64,000 nucleotides of DNA from CBDDBK01 sp965225715 (GCA_965225715.1 CBDDBK010000002.1:434001-498000), one strand, 5' to 3'; counted from the stretch's first letter, positions 34,101 to 43,901 are shown. Notes: a model not told the origin generated them from the letters alone. A program made the numbers and translations.

Positions 34101-34276
34101 AATTTAAAAAGAAAAAGAATATGATAAATAATAATCAAATCATTCTGAAATTTAAACTTTTTATGTAACGAATAGCTAATGATTAAATTACTTGTATTTT
34201 AAACTTACAATAATTAGCAATTATCAAAATGTTGAAAAAGTATTCTAAGTTATTAGAATCTAGCTAATATTTAATT

Positions 34277-35587
34277 TTAATCTTTGTCATCTTCAAGCTT
34301 ATTAGTGTTATAAAGTTGGACACCTCTTCTTTTATAGGCTGGAATTTCTTGTTTTTCTTTTATATCTTCATTATTAGTAATTTTAGATTTTTGAATATTT
34401 TCCCAAGATTGTTTATGGTTAAGTAATATATTATTTTTAACTTGTTGGCTATATTTTTTATCAGCTATTTGATTTTGAGAATCTATGTTATTACTAATAA
34501 TTTCGTGATCTACGCTATTTTCTATTTCAAGATATACTTCATTTTTTGGTATTTGAGGTATATTTTGGTTTTCTAAGTTAGGCGTATCATTTTTTTTTTT
34601 ACCTTGTCGGTTTAAGATTTCGTCAAATCCGGTTGCAATAATTGTCACACTAATATTATCATCAAGTTTTGGGTCAAAAGTTAAACCCCATATAATTTCA
34701 GTATCTTCTCCTGATTGAGTTTGCAAGTAATCAGTAAGTTCTTGGATTTCTTCTATTTGGAGTGTATCCTCATCTTTTGTTTTAATGCTAAGTAATATAT
34801 ATTTTGATCCTTCAATATTGGTGTTATTAAGTAAAGGAGACGTTAAGGCTTGTTCAACGGCTTTTATAGCTTTATTATCTCCACTAGCAATACCTGTACC
34901 CATAACAGCAGAACCTGCATTATTAACTACGGTTTTAACATCTTCAAAATCAACATTGACCATACCAGTAACATTAACAATATCAGAAATAGCACTGGAA
35001 GCTTGGCAAAGAATCATATCAGCTTTAGCAAAAGCTTCACCAATAGAAGCTTTTCCGTACAGTTCTTTAATTTTATTATTTATAATCTGAAGAACTGTAT
35101 CACAGTTTGGTTTTAATTCAGCAATTCCTTTTTCGGCTCTATTTGTCTTAGGCTTGCCTTCAAAACTAAACGGTAAGGTTACAATACCTACTGTTAAAAT
35201 ATCTAACTCTTTGGCTATAGATGCTATAACAGGCGCTGCACCGGTACCAGTACCTCCTCCCATACCAGCCGTAATAAAAAGCATTTTAGTCGATTTAAGA
35301 ATATCTCTAATTTCTTCTTCACTTTCTAAAGCTGCTTTTTTTCCTATTTCTGGATTAGCACCTGCACCTAAGCCTTGTGTTAATTTTTCACCTATTTGAA
35401 GTTTTTTAGGAACAGGGCTTAATTGCAAAGCTTGTCGATCTGTGTTACATACTATAAAGTCTACCCCATATATACCTTGATTAAACATATAGTTAACTGC
35501 ATTACTGCCACCACCTCCAATCCCGATGACTTTAATTAAGTATTCTTCGTTTTCGGCTTTTAAAGCTGTATTAGGGCTATGGTGCAT
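34277..35587 (-). CDS. ftsZ: Cell division protein FtsZ
   Basis: 436 residues. Tubulin-like GTPase forming the division ring. GTP-binding signature GGGTGTG at 110-116, with VIGIGGGGSNAVNYM near the N-terminus and the T7-loop region NVDFEDVKTVVNNAG. After residue 320 comes a long, poorly conserved Asn/Lys-rich linker, then the conserved terminal peptide IPAYKRRGVQL that binds FtsA. It lies 207 bp after ftsA on the same strand, the usual order. An upstream ftsQ or murC is missing here. Confidence 0.97.
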   Translation of the reverse strand: MHHSPNTALKAENEEYLIKVIGIGGGGSNAVNYMFNQGIYGVDFIVCNTDRQALQLSPVPKKLQIGEKLTQGLGAGANPEIGKKAALESEEEIRDILKSTKMLFITAGMGGGTGTGAAPVIASIAKELDILTVGIVTLPFSFEGKPKTNRAEKGIAELKPNCDTVLQIINNKIKELYGKASIGEAFAKADMILCQASSAISDIVNVTGMVNVDFEDVKTVVNNAGSAVMGTGIASGDNKAIKAVEQALTSPLLNNTNIEGSKYILLSIKTKDEDTLQIEEIQELTDYLQTQSGEDTEIIWGLTFDPKLDDNISVTIIATGFDEILNRQGKKKNDTPNLENQNIPQIPKNEVYLEIENSVDHEIISNNIDSQNQIADKKYSQQVKNNILLNHKQSWENIQKSKITNNEDIKEKQEIPAYKRRGVQLYNTNKLEDDKD

Positions 35588-35794
35588 AATGAAAATTTTT
35601 AGAATGTTTAAAATGGCTATATGCTACTTCTTGAAATAAATTAAATCTTCAAATTATTAAATATAGACTTGTAAAAGGGTTTTATTTGATTAAATTTTTT
35701 ATAAAACAAAAAAGAATAAAAATTTCAAAACTATCATGTTTTTTTTTTATTTTTAATACTATTGAAAACTAATAAATAGATGGTTATCAATTTA

Positions 35795-37153
35795 TTAATC
35801 TATATCATTTGTTTCATAATTGTCTAAAAATATTTTTCTAGTTTTATCTATTAATTCCCGCACAAAACTGTTCATTACAGGTTTATTTTGGATATTATTT
35901 CCATTTTCTTTTGTTTCACTACCTAATTCGTTATCGTTTTTTTTTAAAGTATTCTTTTCTATTTTTTTTTGTTTGTCATCTTTGGTTTTAGCCAAGCCTG
36001 CTAAAACTAAACCAATAGCAGTAGCATATCTAGGATGATTAATATTTTCTTGGATAGATTTCCCTAAATGTTCACTTGGGTAGCCTATTCTAACATCTAA
36101 ACCTGTTTTTAGACGAAACAATTTTTCTATATTTTTTAATTGAGCTCCACCACCAGTAATAACTAGACCTGCAGTTAATTTATTTCTATAGTTAGAAGAC
36201 TCAATTTCAGACATAACCATTTCAACAATTTCTTCCATTCTTGCCTGAATAATCATTGCCAAATTTTTAAGATAGATTGTTTTCATGGGTCTATCACGAA
36301 GGCTTTCTATAGAAATATGAGCTTCTGTAGAAAGTTGATTGGCTAAACAATTTCCATACTTTAGTTTTAAAGATTCTGCCTGGTTTTGAAAAATATTACA
36401 ACCTTGTTTAATATCAGAAGTAATAATATTGCCTCCAAAGGGTAAAACACTAGTGTGTTTTAGGACATTTTCGTAAAAAATAGCTATGTCTGTGGTTCCA
36501 CCTCCAATATCTACTAAAACTACTCCAGCATTTTTTTCTTCCTCTGAAAGAACAGATAAACTTGAGGCTAAAGGTTCTAAGACAAGGTCTTCTATAGCAA
36601 GATTAGAACGCTCTACACATTTTTTAATATTCCGAATAGAACCAGTTTGAGCTGTTATAATATTAAATATGCCTTCTAATTTAATGCCAGACATACCTAC
36701 AGGCTCTTTAATATTATCTTCGTTATCAATTGTATAAGACTGAGGCATGACATGAATAATTTGAGTACCAGGTTCCATGATTATTCTATACATATCATCA
36801 GAAAGCCGATTGATATCCTGTTGAGATATTTCTTCATCTATACTTTTTCGGGTGATACTGCCTCGATGCTCTGAACTTCTAATATGCTTACCTGCAATGC
36901 CTACATTAACTACTTCAGGTGTAATTTTAGCTTGAATAGCTGCTTCGCGTATGGCTCTTTCTATACAGGCTATAGTTTTTTTTATATTTCTGACCGTACC
37001 TTCTTTAACGCCTTCAGAAACAGATTTTCCAATGCCCATAACCTCTAACTTCTCAAATTCGTTTACTTTTCCTATTACAGCACAAATTTTAGTTGTACCT
37101 ATATCAAGCCCTATGCAATAGTCTTTTTCTTCATAACTCAAGGTCATAATCAA
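35795..37153 (-). CDS. ftsA: Cell division protein FtsA
   Basis: 452 residues, actin-like ATPase that tethers FtsZ to the membrane. Visible blocks: CIGLDIGTTKICAVIG (phosphate 1), VVLVDIGGGTTDIAIF (phosphate 2) and GLVITGGGAQLKNIE (adenosine), with the family's 1C domain between. The C-terminal helix SFVRELIDKTRKIFLDNYE is the likely membrane-targeting segment. Start at 37153 (MIMTLSYEEKDY) or three codons in at 37147. Just upstream are four 11-bp tandem repeats, then a MITE-like element, so the leader is unusual. Confidence 0.96.
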   Translation of the reverse strand: MIMTLSYEEKDYCIGLDIGTTKICAVIGKVNEFEKLEVMGIGKSVSEGVKEGTVRNIKKTIACIERAIREAAIQAKITPEVVNVGIAGKHIRSSEHRGSITRKSIDEEISQQDINRLSDDMYRIIMEPGTQIIHVMPQSYTIDNEDNIKEPVGMSGIKLEGIFNIITAQTGSIRNIKKCVERSNLAIEDLVLEPLASSLSVLSEEEKNAGVVLVDIGGGTTDIAIFYENVLKHTSVLPFGGNIITSDIKQGCNIFQNQAESLKLKYGNCLANQLSTEAHISIESLRDRPMKTIYLKNLAMIIQARMEEIVEMVMSEIESSNYRNKLTAGLVITGGGAQLKNIEKLFRLKTGLDVRIGYPSEHLGKSIQENINHPRYATAIGLVLAGLAKTKDDKQKKIEKNTLKKNDNELGSETKENGNNIQNKPVMNSFVRELIDKTRKIFLDNYETNDID

Positions 37154-37167
37154 AAATCAATGAATAG

Positions 37168-37211
37168 AATTTAAAAATAATTTAAAAATAATTTAAAAAT
37201 AATTTAAAAAT
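37168..37211. repeat. Four tandem 11-bp repeats in the ftsA leader
   Basis: The unit AATTTAAAAAT occurs four times without change, ending 14 bp before the ftsA start codon. The length is close to one helical turn, so the A-tracts are in phase and may bend the DNA, or the run may be a ribosome-loading A/T-rich leader. Confidence 0.85.
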
Positions 37212-37339
37212 CTAAATACCCTATAGTTTTAAATTTTGTAATTTACTCTGACTAAACAAAAGATGGTTTAAAACAATTTAAAACTTAATTTAATAGGCAA
37301 TAAATATTAAGCAATCTGTGAACTTATAAACTCAACTTA

Positions 37340-37542
37340 GAGCGTGTTTAGTTTTTATTTTTATGGTATAAAAAATTGATAATAAACTATTTAATCGTAT
37401 TTTTTAGTTTTTTTCTTTATAGAGTAAAATATAACAAGTAGCTGATAATAAGATAATTGAAACTTTAGTAATGGGATAAAAAAACCGCTTTTTTATCTAT
37501 TACTATTTGATTATCAATAAGTTAAAAAAACTAAACACGCTC
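37340..37542. mobile_element. MITE-like element, 203 bp, with TTA target duplication
   Basis: Ends are perfect inverted repeats: GAGCGTGTTTAGTTTTT at the left and its complement at the right, flanked on both sides by TTA. No coding capacity. A 3-bp TNA-type duplication and GAGCGTGTTT-like ends suggest mobilisation by an IS5-related transposase. It lies between ftsA and its presumed promoter. Confidence 0.7.
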
Positions 37543-37646
37543 TTAGGCTGGCTTTTAATATTATTAATGCCTTTTATAATCTAAGACGAGTCTATACCTG
37601 CAATATTAATCAGGAAATATAGTATTAAAGTAATTAAGTTACAATA

Positions 37647-37675
37647 CAAATATACAATTTGAAGGCAAATTACAA
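37647..37675 (-). promoter_or_regulatory. Possible Bacteroidota-type promoter for ftsA-ftsZ
   Basis: On the minus strand TTG (37675-37673), an 18-base spacer and TATATTTG (37654-37647) fit the TTG..TAnnTTTG pattern of Bacteroidota sigma promoters. It is 494 bp from ftsA, on the far side of the MITE-like element. Pattern match only. Confidence 0.3.
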
Positions 37676-37964
37676 CTTATTGACAAATAATTTTAATATC
37701 ATAATGTAAAATTACATGCTTAAATTATTATCTTACTTTTTTCAAAAGATAAAATAGTGCGTAAATTTTTATGCTTTTAGTAAAAACAGTTTATGCTTTA
37801 AAAAGAAGTAGTATATTATAAAAAAATAGTATATGAATTTAAAAAGTAAAATTAGCGTTGTAAAGACGACAAATATCTTATATTTCAATTTCAAAAATAG
37901 TGGATAATATTTGTTATAATACTTTGTATTAAAGCTAATTGAGTAATTTAATAGGATTAAAAAA

Positions 37965-38732
37965 ATGAACTATAGTCATAGAGTGCCTCGTCAATTATTT
38001 AGATCAGATGGTCATTATTTGGGACGACCAGCTGATTTTACAGATAGAATAATTTATAGACGAATTAATTTAGTAGAAAGTATTCCAAATTTTATAGGTA
38101 AAAACTACTGTTTATTAGATATAGGTTGTGGCAATGGGGCATCAATGTTTTTGCTCGCCAATAAAATGAAAAACTGTGTTGGTATTGAGGTTAGTAATGA
38201 ACATAAACCAGAATTTGAAGCATACAAACTAAAAAATAACATTCAAAATTGCACTTATAAAGTTATAGATGTTGTTAAAGAAAAACCTAAAAATCAATAT
38301 GATAGAATACTTAGTTTTGAAGTTATTGAACATTTATCAAAAGAAGATGGTCTTGCATTTTATTTTGATTCTTTAAGAGAAGGTGGACTTTTAGCCTTAT
38401 CAGTTCCGAATAAATGGTGGATTTTTGAAACTCATGGTGCTAATTTACCATTTTTACCTTGGAATAGAGTCCCTTTTTTCTCGTGGCTACCAAGAAAAAT
38501 TCATGAAAAATTTGCCCATGCTAGAATTTATACAAAAACAAGAATACGAAAACTTTTGGAAAAATATGGATTTGAAGTTATCGACTTGATTTACATTACT
38601 GCACCTATGGATGTTTTACCGAAAGGAAAATTTAAAGATTTTATCATAAAAAATTTCTTTTCTTCCGACACAACTATAATTCCTTTTAAATCCACATCTA
38701 TTTTTGTTGTTGCAAGAAAGAAAAATCGATAA
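37965..38732 (+). CDS. Class I SAM-dependent methyltransferase
   Basis: 255 residues. SAM-binding motif I LLDIGCGNGASMFLLA (about 49-64), acidic end of strand 2 CVGIEVSNEH, and motif DRILSFEVIEHLSKEDG typical of the UbiG/Methyltransf_11 group. The C-terminal half has aromatic and basic segments (KWWIFETHGANLPFLPWNRVP, ending FVVARKKNR) resembling enzymes acting on lipid-linked or surface-glycan substrates. It stands alone, divergent from ftsA. The methyl acceptor cannot be told from sequence. Confidence 0.85.
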   Translation: MNYSHRVPRQLFRSDGHYLGRPADFTDRIIYRRINLVESIPNFIGKNYCLLDIGCGNGASMFLLANKMKNCVGIEVSNEHKPEFEAYKLKNNIQNCTYKVIDVVKEKPKNQYDRILSFEVIEHLSKEDGLAFYFDSLREGGLLALSVPNKWWIFETHGANLPFLPWNRVPFFSWLPRKIHEKFAHARIYTKTRIRKLLEKYGFEVIDLIYITAPMDVLPKGKFKDFIIKNFFSSDTTIIPFKSTSIFVVARKKNR

Positions 38733-38903
38733 AAATTAAATATTTAAAAATAGATTTTTTAGATAAAAGAAAAAAATGACAAATTCTGGACTTTATAAAG
38801 TTAATTTTGAATAACTTTAATTAATCTGTTTGAATTAAATATTGATTCAGGTGAAACCACTTTTTCATTTAATGGAATAGTATCACCGTATCTTTCTTTC
38901 ATT

Positions 38904-39482
38904 TTATTTTTGACCAGCGTGCTTGTCTGTCAAATCAAATTCTGAGAGGTTTTGGAGACTTGCTATCTCAATTCCCGTTGCTTCTTTATAAATTTTCCAA
39001 ACGAGTTCGGAACAATAAATTTTATTATCTGACCATTCAAAGTAAATATCATAGTTTTTTCTGTTAAATTTTTTGCCTACTATTTTCATTTTTTCTATAA
39101 CTTTTGAAGTTAGTATATCTCCAGAATTTTTTAATCTTTTAACTACGTAATGGTTATTTTTACCTCTTGCAATCCAATTTTTTAATGGCGTAAGTTTTAC
39201 AAAATCAAATGCTTCATAGACATAAAGTTTTTTATTATAAGTATATATAATGCCCATATGGGTATATATTGATTTTGTTGCTAATTGAATAGCTTTGCTT
39301 TGAGCGGAAGTAGAGGTTTGAAAAATAATATCTCCATCTTGGAAACTTTTATATATTTTTTCTATAGAATTTAGGCTATTAGATTCGGTAGATTTGTTAG
39401 AATCTAAACCTTGGTAAGTTTGTAAGGTAAAGCCATAAAATATGACCAGTATAGTTAAAACTTCTTTATGTATTTTAAACAC
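38904..39482 (-). CDS. YiiX/YebB-like permuted NlpC/P60 cysteine hydrolase
   Basis: 192 residues. Signal-like N-terminus (VLTILVIFYGFTLQTYQG), then the circularly permuted papain-like fold of peptidase family C92: DGDIIFQTSTSAQSKAIQLAT, the catalytic His in IYTHMGIIYTY and the catalytic Cys in YCSELVWKIYKEATG. Such enzymes act on amide bonds in cell-wall or lipid-linked substrates; the substrate is unknown. Single gene, about 280 bp after malic enzyme on the same strand. Confidence 0.82.
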   Translation of the reverse strand: MFKIHKEVLTILVIFYGFTLQTYQGLDSNKSTESNSLNSIEKIYKSFQDGDIIFQTSTSAQSKAIQLATKSIYTHMGIIYTYNKKLYVYEAFDFVKLTPLKNWIARGKNNHYVVKRLKNSGDILTSKVIEKMKIVGKKFNRKNYDIYFEWSDNKIYCSELVWKIYKEATGIEIASLQNLSEFDLTDKHAGQK

Positions 39483-39539
39483 ATTATTTTTTTATTATAA
39501 GTAGAAATCTTTGCAAAAGTCTTAAAAAAAGCAGAAAAA

Positions 39540-39580
39540 TATTGTTAAATAACTTTCTAATAATAAGCTATTTAACAATA
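39540..39580 (-). terminator. Hairpin between malic enzyme and YiiX-like genes
   Basis: 12-bp arms TATTGTTAAATA (39540-39551) and complement (39569-39580) with a 17-base loop, lying 180 bp after the malic enzyme gene and 58 bp before the YiiX-like gene, both minus strand. AU-rich, without a clear U tract; only possibly a terminator. Confidence 0.35.
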
Positions 39581-39760
39581 AACTACCTTTTATTATTATG
39601 TATCAAACCAGTTTTTCAGATATCGAATTAGGACTTATACCATCCCATAGTTAAATTTTAACTGAACAATAAAAAAACATAACTAACTGATTTTTAATTT
39701 AAAATAATAAAAATATTGGTATATAATTATTTCCAAATATAGAATAGTATAATATTCTTT

Positions 39761-42040
39761 TTATACTTCTTTATTTAATTGAGCTTCCACTGATGCATAA
39801 GTTGCTATATTAACAATTTCTCTGACGGAACTTCCAATTTGCATAATATGAACTGGTTTTGCCAAACCTAAAGAAATTGGACCTATAGCTTCTATATTAC
39901 CCAAAGTCTGGAGTAATTTATAGGCAATATTTCCAGAAGTTAAATTTGGAAAAATCAATAAATTAGCTTCATTTTTTAAAAAGCTAGAAAAAGGATAATT
40001 TTCCTTTAACTTATCTTTATCAAAAAGTAAATTAGCCTGAATTTCTCCATCAATGGTATATTGAGGTAGTTCTTCTTTTAGAATTTGTACGGCTTTCCGT
40101 ATATTTTTAGCTCTTGGTAGACTAGAAGCTCCATAATTACTATGGTATAAAAAGGCAATGTTAGGTTTAATATAAAAAATATTTTCCATACATTCGGCTG
40201 CTAATTTAGCTGTATTCGCCAGATCTTGAGCAGTAGGCTCGGGTATATTAGTTGTATCTGCCAAAAAAATAGGTCCTTTTTTGGTTAAAAGCACATACAT
40301 ACCTGCTACTTTTTTCTTTGGATCTTTTGCCCCAACTATTAAAAGTGTTTGCTTTAATACATCCACGTATTGGCGATTATAACCGGTTACAACGGCATCT
40401 GCATCTTTATTCAAAAGCATCATCATAGCAAAATGAACCCGACCTTTTAAGGCATTAGAAAGTTCATAATAATTATATCCTTTTCTCTGTCCTTTTGATA
40501 AAAATATTTCTTTATAAGTTTTAAGACGTATTTTATTTTCTTCTTCATCTCTGGGATTTATAATAGGACAACCTTTGATGTTAATAGCATATTCTTGGGC
40601 TAGGGCATTAATTTTTTCTTTTGATCCTAATAAAATTGGTTTAGCAATACCACTATTAGAAATAATATCTACGGCTTTTAAGATATTAGGTTCCTCAGCT
40701 TCAGGAAAAATGATACGTTGTGGGTTACGACATGCTTGATTGGTCAGAAGTTTAATTAAATAATCATCTCGTCCCATTCGTTTGGTTAGATTGTCTTTAT
40801 AATGTTGCCAATTTTCAATTTTGAGTTGAGCTACACCACTTTCTATAGCTGCTTGGGCTACTGCTGGTGAAACAGTTGTTAAAAGGCGAGTATCTAAAGG
40901 TTTTGGAATAATATAGTTTTTATTAAAAGTTAAAGATTTTGCTTTATAGGCTTGTTTAACAATTTCAGGAACGGGTTCTTTGGCTAAATTAGCTATGGCT
41001 CGCACAGCTGCTAATTTCATGGCTTCATTAATTGCAGTAGCCCTAACATCTAAAGCTCCCCGAAAAATAAAAGGAAAACCTAAGACATTATTGATTTGGT
41101 TTGGAAAATCAGATCTACCTGTTGCCATGATAACATCAGGACGTGTTTCTATTGCTAAGTTATAGTCAATTTCTGGAGTTGGATTAGCTAAAGCAAAAAT
41201 AATAGGATTGGGATTCATTTTTTTTATCATTTCTGGTTTCAGAATATTGCCAACCGATAAACCTAAAAATACATCACAAGCATCTAAAGCATCTGTTAGA
41301 GTGAATATATTTTTATCTGTAGCAAATTCTTGTTTAGAAGCGTTTAAATCTTTTCTATTTTTGTGTACGACCCCTTTAGAATCGCAAATAATAACATTTT
41401 CTTTTTTTACGCCCAATTGAATATATATCTTAACACAAGATAAAGCTGCAGCACCAGATCCAGAAACAAGAACCTGAACATCTTCTATTTTTTTACCTGC
41501 TATTTCTAAGGCATTCAGTAACCCTGCACCTGAAATAATAGCTGTTCCGTGTTGATCATCATGCATGACAGGTATATTCATAGTTTTTTTTAACCCTTCT
41601 TCTATCTCAAAACAATCAGGGGCTTTAATATCTTCTAAATTAATACCTCCAAAAGTAGGTTCCAAAGCTTTTACAATTTCAATAAATTTTTTGGGATCAG
41701 TCTCATTAATTTCTATATCAAAAACATTAATATCAGCAAAAATTTTGAATAAAACAGCTTTGCCTTCCATAACAGGCTTAGAGGCTTCTGCACCGATATT
41801 ACCTAAACCCAAAACAGCGGTTCCGTTTGAAATAACAGCTACCAAATTCCCTTTAACCGTATACTTATAAACATCTTGAGGTTTTTTGGCAATTTCTAAA
41901 CAAGGATCTGCCACGCCAGGAGAATAGGCTAGAGATAAATCTCGCTGAGATTGCGTTGGCTTTGTAGATAAAACCTCTATTTTACCTGGTGTAGGAAATT
42001 CATGATAATTGAGCGCATCTTCCCTTCTAATTTTTGACAT
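39761..42040 (-). CDS. maeB: NADP-dependent malic enzyme with phosphotransacetylase-like C-terminal domain
   Basis: 759 residues, the length of MaeB-type fused enzymes. Oxidatively decarboxylates malate to pyruvate. N-terminal malic domain with SLAYSPGVADPC and VMHDDQHGTA (metal-binding Asp residues), NAD(P)-binding domain with VSGSGAAALSCVKIYIQLG, and from about residue 430 a phosphotransacetylase-like domain (NPQRIIFPEAEEPNILKA ... LPRAKNIRKAVQILKE) that in this family is regulatory rather than catalytic. Single gene. Confidence 0.95.
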   Translation of the reverse strand: MSKIRREDALNYHEFPTPGKIEVLSTKPTQSQRDLSLAYSPGVADPCLEIAKKPQDVYKYTVKGNLVAVISNGTAVLGLGNIGAEASKPVMEGKAVLFKIFADINVFDIEINETDPKKFIEIVKALEPTFGGINLEDIKAPDCFEIEEGLKKTMNIPVMHDDQHGTAIISGAGLLNALEIAGKKIEDVQVLVSGSGAAALSCVKIYIQLGVKKENVIICDSKGVVHKNRKDLNASKQEFATDKNIFTLTDALDACDVFLGLSVGNILKPEMIKKMNPNPIIFALANPTPEIDYNLAIETRPDVIMATGRSDFPNQINNVLGFPFIFRGALDVRATAINEAMKLAAVRAIANLAKEPVPEIVKQAYKAKSLTFNKNYIIPKPLDTRLLTTVSPAVAQAAIESGVAQLKIENWQHYKDNLTKRMGRDDYLIKLLTNQACRNPQRIIFPEAEEPNILKAVDIISNSGIAKPILLGSKEKINALAQEYAINIKGCPIINPRDEEENKIRLKTYKEIFLSKGQRKGYNYYELSNALKGRVHFAMMMLLNKDADAVVTGYNRQYVDVLKQTLLIVGAKDPKKKVAGMYVLLTKKGPIFLADTTNIPEPTAQDLANTAKLAAECMENIFYIKPNIAFLYHSNYGASSLPRAKNIRKAVQILKEELPQYTIDGEIQANLLFDKDKLKENYPFSSFLKNEANLLIFPNLTSGNIAYKLLQTLGNIEAIGPISLGLAKPVHIMQIGSSVREIVNIATYASVEAQLNKEV

Positions 42041-42196
42041 TATAATAACGTTATGGTCATGTAAATAAAAACTAAAATTTAAAATAATCTTTTAAAATTA
42101 GAAATCACTAGTTTTTAGGATTATTAAACTTTTAAACTCAAAATTTCTAATCTTAAAAATAAGGAAAATAAGCTGATTTTTAGATAAAAAGAGTAT

Positions 42197-42262
42197 ATCA
42201 CAAAAAAGGGTTTTTAGAGGTTTTAAAAATAACCATTTCGAAGATAAAAATAGGATTGCTAT
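42197..42262 (+). repeat. Interspersed intergenic repeat, copy F (short)
   Basis: About 66 bp between murG and maeB. AAAAAAGGGTTTTTAGAGG at the left and ATTTCGAAGATAAAAATAGG then ATTGCTAT at the right; it lacks the central ATTGATAAT block. Confidence 0.5.
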
Positions 42263-42275
42263 AGTGTGGTATTTG

Positions 42276-43370
42276 TTATGGAATTAGATTAGCAAAATCA
42301 CTGGCAGCATTTGGTTTTGCAAAAAATTTAATATTTGCAGATAGTTCTTTAAGTTTACTTGGTTTTTGAAATAAATCTAAAATGCTCGGTATTAATTTGC
42401 TGTCTAAAATATGATCCGGAAGCATAAGCGCAGCATTTTTTTCTTTTAAAACCATACTATTTTTAGTTTGATGGTCTTCAGCAACATTGGGGGAAGGAAT
42501 TAGAATACAAGCTTTTCCTGCTAAAGCCAATTCTGAAATACTCAAAGCCCCAGCTCTACTAATCACTAAATCAACAGCTCTATAGGCATAAGCCATATCA
42601 TTGATGTAATCTTTAATTTTTAAATTGGGGTGAGTAGGTATATTTTTGAGAATACGTTTATAATATAGTTTACCTGTTTGCCATATAATTGAAATATCTT
42701 GATCCAAAAGTTTTTGAATATATTTTTCAAAAACAATATTAATACTTTTAGCACCTAAACTTCCACCCATAATTAATAAGCAACTTTTTTTATTTTCTTT
42801 TAGCTTAAAATAAGCTAAAGCCTCTTGTTTTGAATTATTTTTTAAATTGATATGACTACGGACAGGATTGCCTAAAAATACGAGTTTATGGTTTGGAAAA
42901 TACTTATCCATATTTGGATAAGCTACACCTATTTTATCCGCTTTTGAAGATAATAATCGGTTCGTCCATCCGGGACAACTATTTTGCTCTTGAATAAAAG
43001 TCTTAATACCCAACCATTGAGCTATCCATAATAAAGGTAAACTGGCATAACCACCTGTGCCAATAACAGCGTTGGGTTTTTCTTTTTGTAGAATGGTAAT
43101 AGCTTTTAAAATACTGCTTATTATTCTAAAAGGTAAGATTAGGTTAGATACAATTTGTCCTCTATTAAAACCTCTTATAGGTAAAGCTATAATTTTATAA
43201 CCGTGCTTTGGCACAATTTCAAGTTCCATTTTTCCTTCTGCCCCAACAAAAAGCAGTTCATAACGCTTATCTTTTACTTTTAAAGCATCTGCAAGGGCAA
43301 GAGCTGGGTAAATATGTCCACCTGTACCACCACCTGAAATAATAATTTTTTTTACTTCTTTTTCTGCCAC
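42276..43370 (-). CDS. murG: UDP-N-acetylglucosamine-lipid II transferase MurG
   Basis: 364 residues. Adds GlcNAc to lipid I at the inner face of the membrane, giving lipid II. Motifs: IIISGGGTGGHIYPALALADAL near the N-terminus, GTGGYASLPLLWIAQ, IQEQNSCPGWTNRLL, LLIMGGSLGAKSIN and the donor-binding ISRAGALSISELALAGKA..LIPSP segment. Its first 19 bases overlap the end of the DUF6438 gene, so the two are probably cotranscribed. It is separated from ftsA/ftsZ by about 5 kb of unrelated genes rather than sitting in a division-wall cluster. Confidence 0.95.
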   Translation of the reverse strand: MAEKEVKKIIISGGGTGGHIYPALALADALKVKDKRYELLFVGAEGKMELEIVPKHGYKIIALPIRGFNRGQIVSNLILPFRIISSILKAITILQKEKPNAVIGTGGYASLPLLWIAQWLGIKTFIQEQNSCPGWTNRLLSSKADKIGVAYPNMDKYFPNHKLVFLGNPVRSHINLKNNSKQEALAYFKLKENKKSCLLIMGGSLGAKSINIVFEKYIQKLLDQDISIIWQTGKLYYKRILKNIPTHPNLKIKDYINDMAYAYRAVDLVISRAGALSISELALAGKACILIPSPNVAEDHQTKNSMVLKEKNAALMLPDHILDSKLIPSILDLFQKPSKLKELSANIKFFAKPNAASDFANLIP

Positions 43371-43822
43371 TCTAAAATTTTTAAAAGATTTTCAACTTCT
43401 TTTTCCAAATCCTTAATGGCCTTTGGTGTTCCATAATAATCTTGAATAGTTTTTGTTTGTTTTTCATAAGAAAAAGTTAAATATGTTGTAGGTAAATCTG
43501 TAATACCTCTTTTAAGATACTTGTCTCGAAATTTAAAAAAATTTGATTTTTTAAATTTTTCCATCAATTGTTCAAAGATATTATCAGGTACTTTAGCTTT
43601 ATAATCCCCTATTAAATCCATATATTTTTCGCCTACTAAATGTGCTGTTTTATTTTTGTAAATCGTCAGAGTATAAACAGGACAACTTCCATAACAGCGT
43701 GTTTTTTTTAACTCAATTACTTTTACAGGCACTTTTTTAACTCGCTTATAATTTGATGATTCATTAGATTTAGTGGTAAAAATAAATAAAGCAATAAAGC
43801 CGAAATAAAATAATTTAGTCAT
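43352..43822 (-). CDS. DUF6438 domain protein, secreted
   Basis: 156 residues. N-terminal signal segment (LFYFGFIALFIFTTK) and a DUF6438 domain: VIELKKTRCYGSCPVYTLTIYKNKTA with the family's Cys-x3-Cys pair, GDYKAKVPDNIFEQLMEKF, then DLPTTYLTFSYEKQTKTIQDYYG. Function unknown; the Cys pair in CYGSCP could be a disulfide in the periplasm. Its 3' end overlaps the start of murG by 19 bp, implying translational coupling. Confidence 0.78.
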   Translation of the reverse strand: MTKLFYFGFIALFIFTTKSNESSNYKRVKKVPVKVIELKKTRCYGSCPVYTLTIYKNKTAHLVGEKYMDLIGDYKAKVPDNIFEQLMEKFKKSNFFKFRDKYLKRGITDLPTTYLTFSYEKQTKTIQDYYGTPKAIKDLEKEVENLLKILEWQKKK

Positions 43823-43901
43823 ATTATTTAAAGTAATTTTATTATTCTAAGAAAGATAATGTTAATAGTTTTAATTTTTCCTAATTAAAAAAATAAATAT
43901 T

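Larger units (their letters stand above)
37154..37964. other. Long gene-free stretch upstream of ftsA
   Basis: 811 bp between divergent ftsA and a methyltransferase gene. Contents seen: 11-bp tandem repeats (37168-37211), a MITE-like element (37340-37542) and a possible minus-strand promoter (37647-37675). The remainder, 37676-37964, holds no recognised feature apart from the presumed methyltransferase promoter. Confidence 0.6.

Noticed and set aside
34785..35399. Plus-strand ORFs over ftsZ
   Set aside because: They are antisense to a well-conserved essential gene and show no family sequence.
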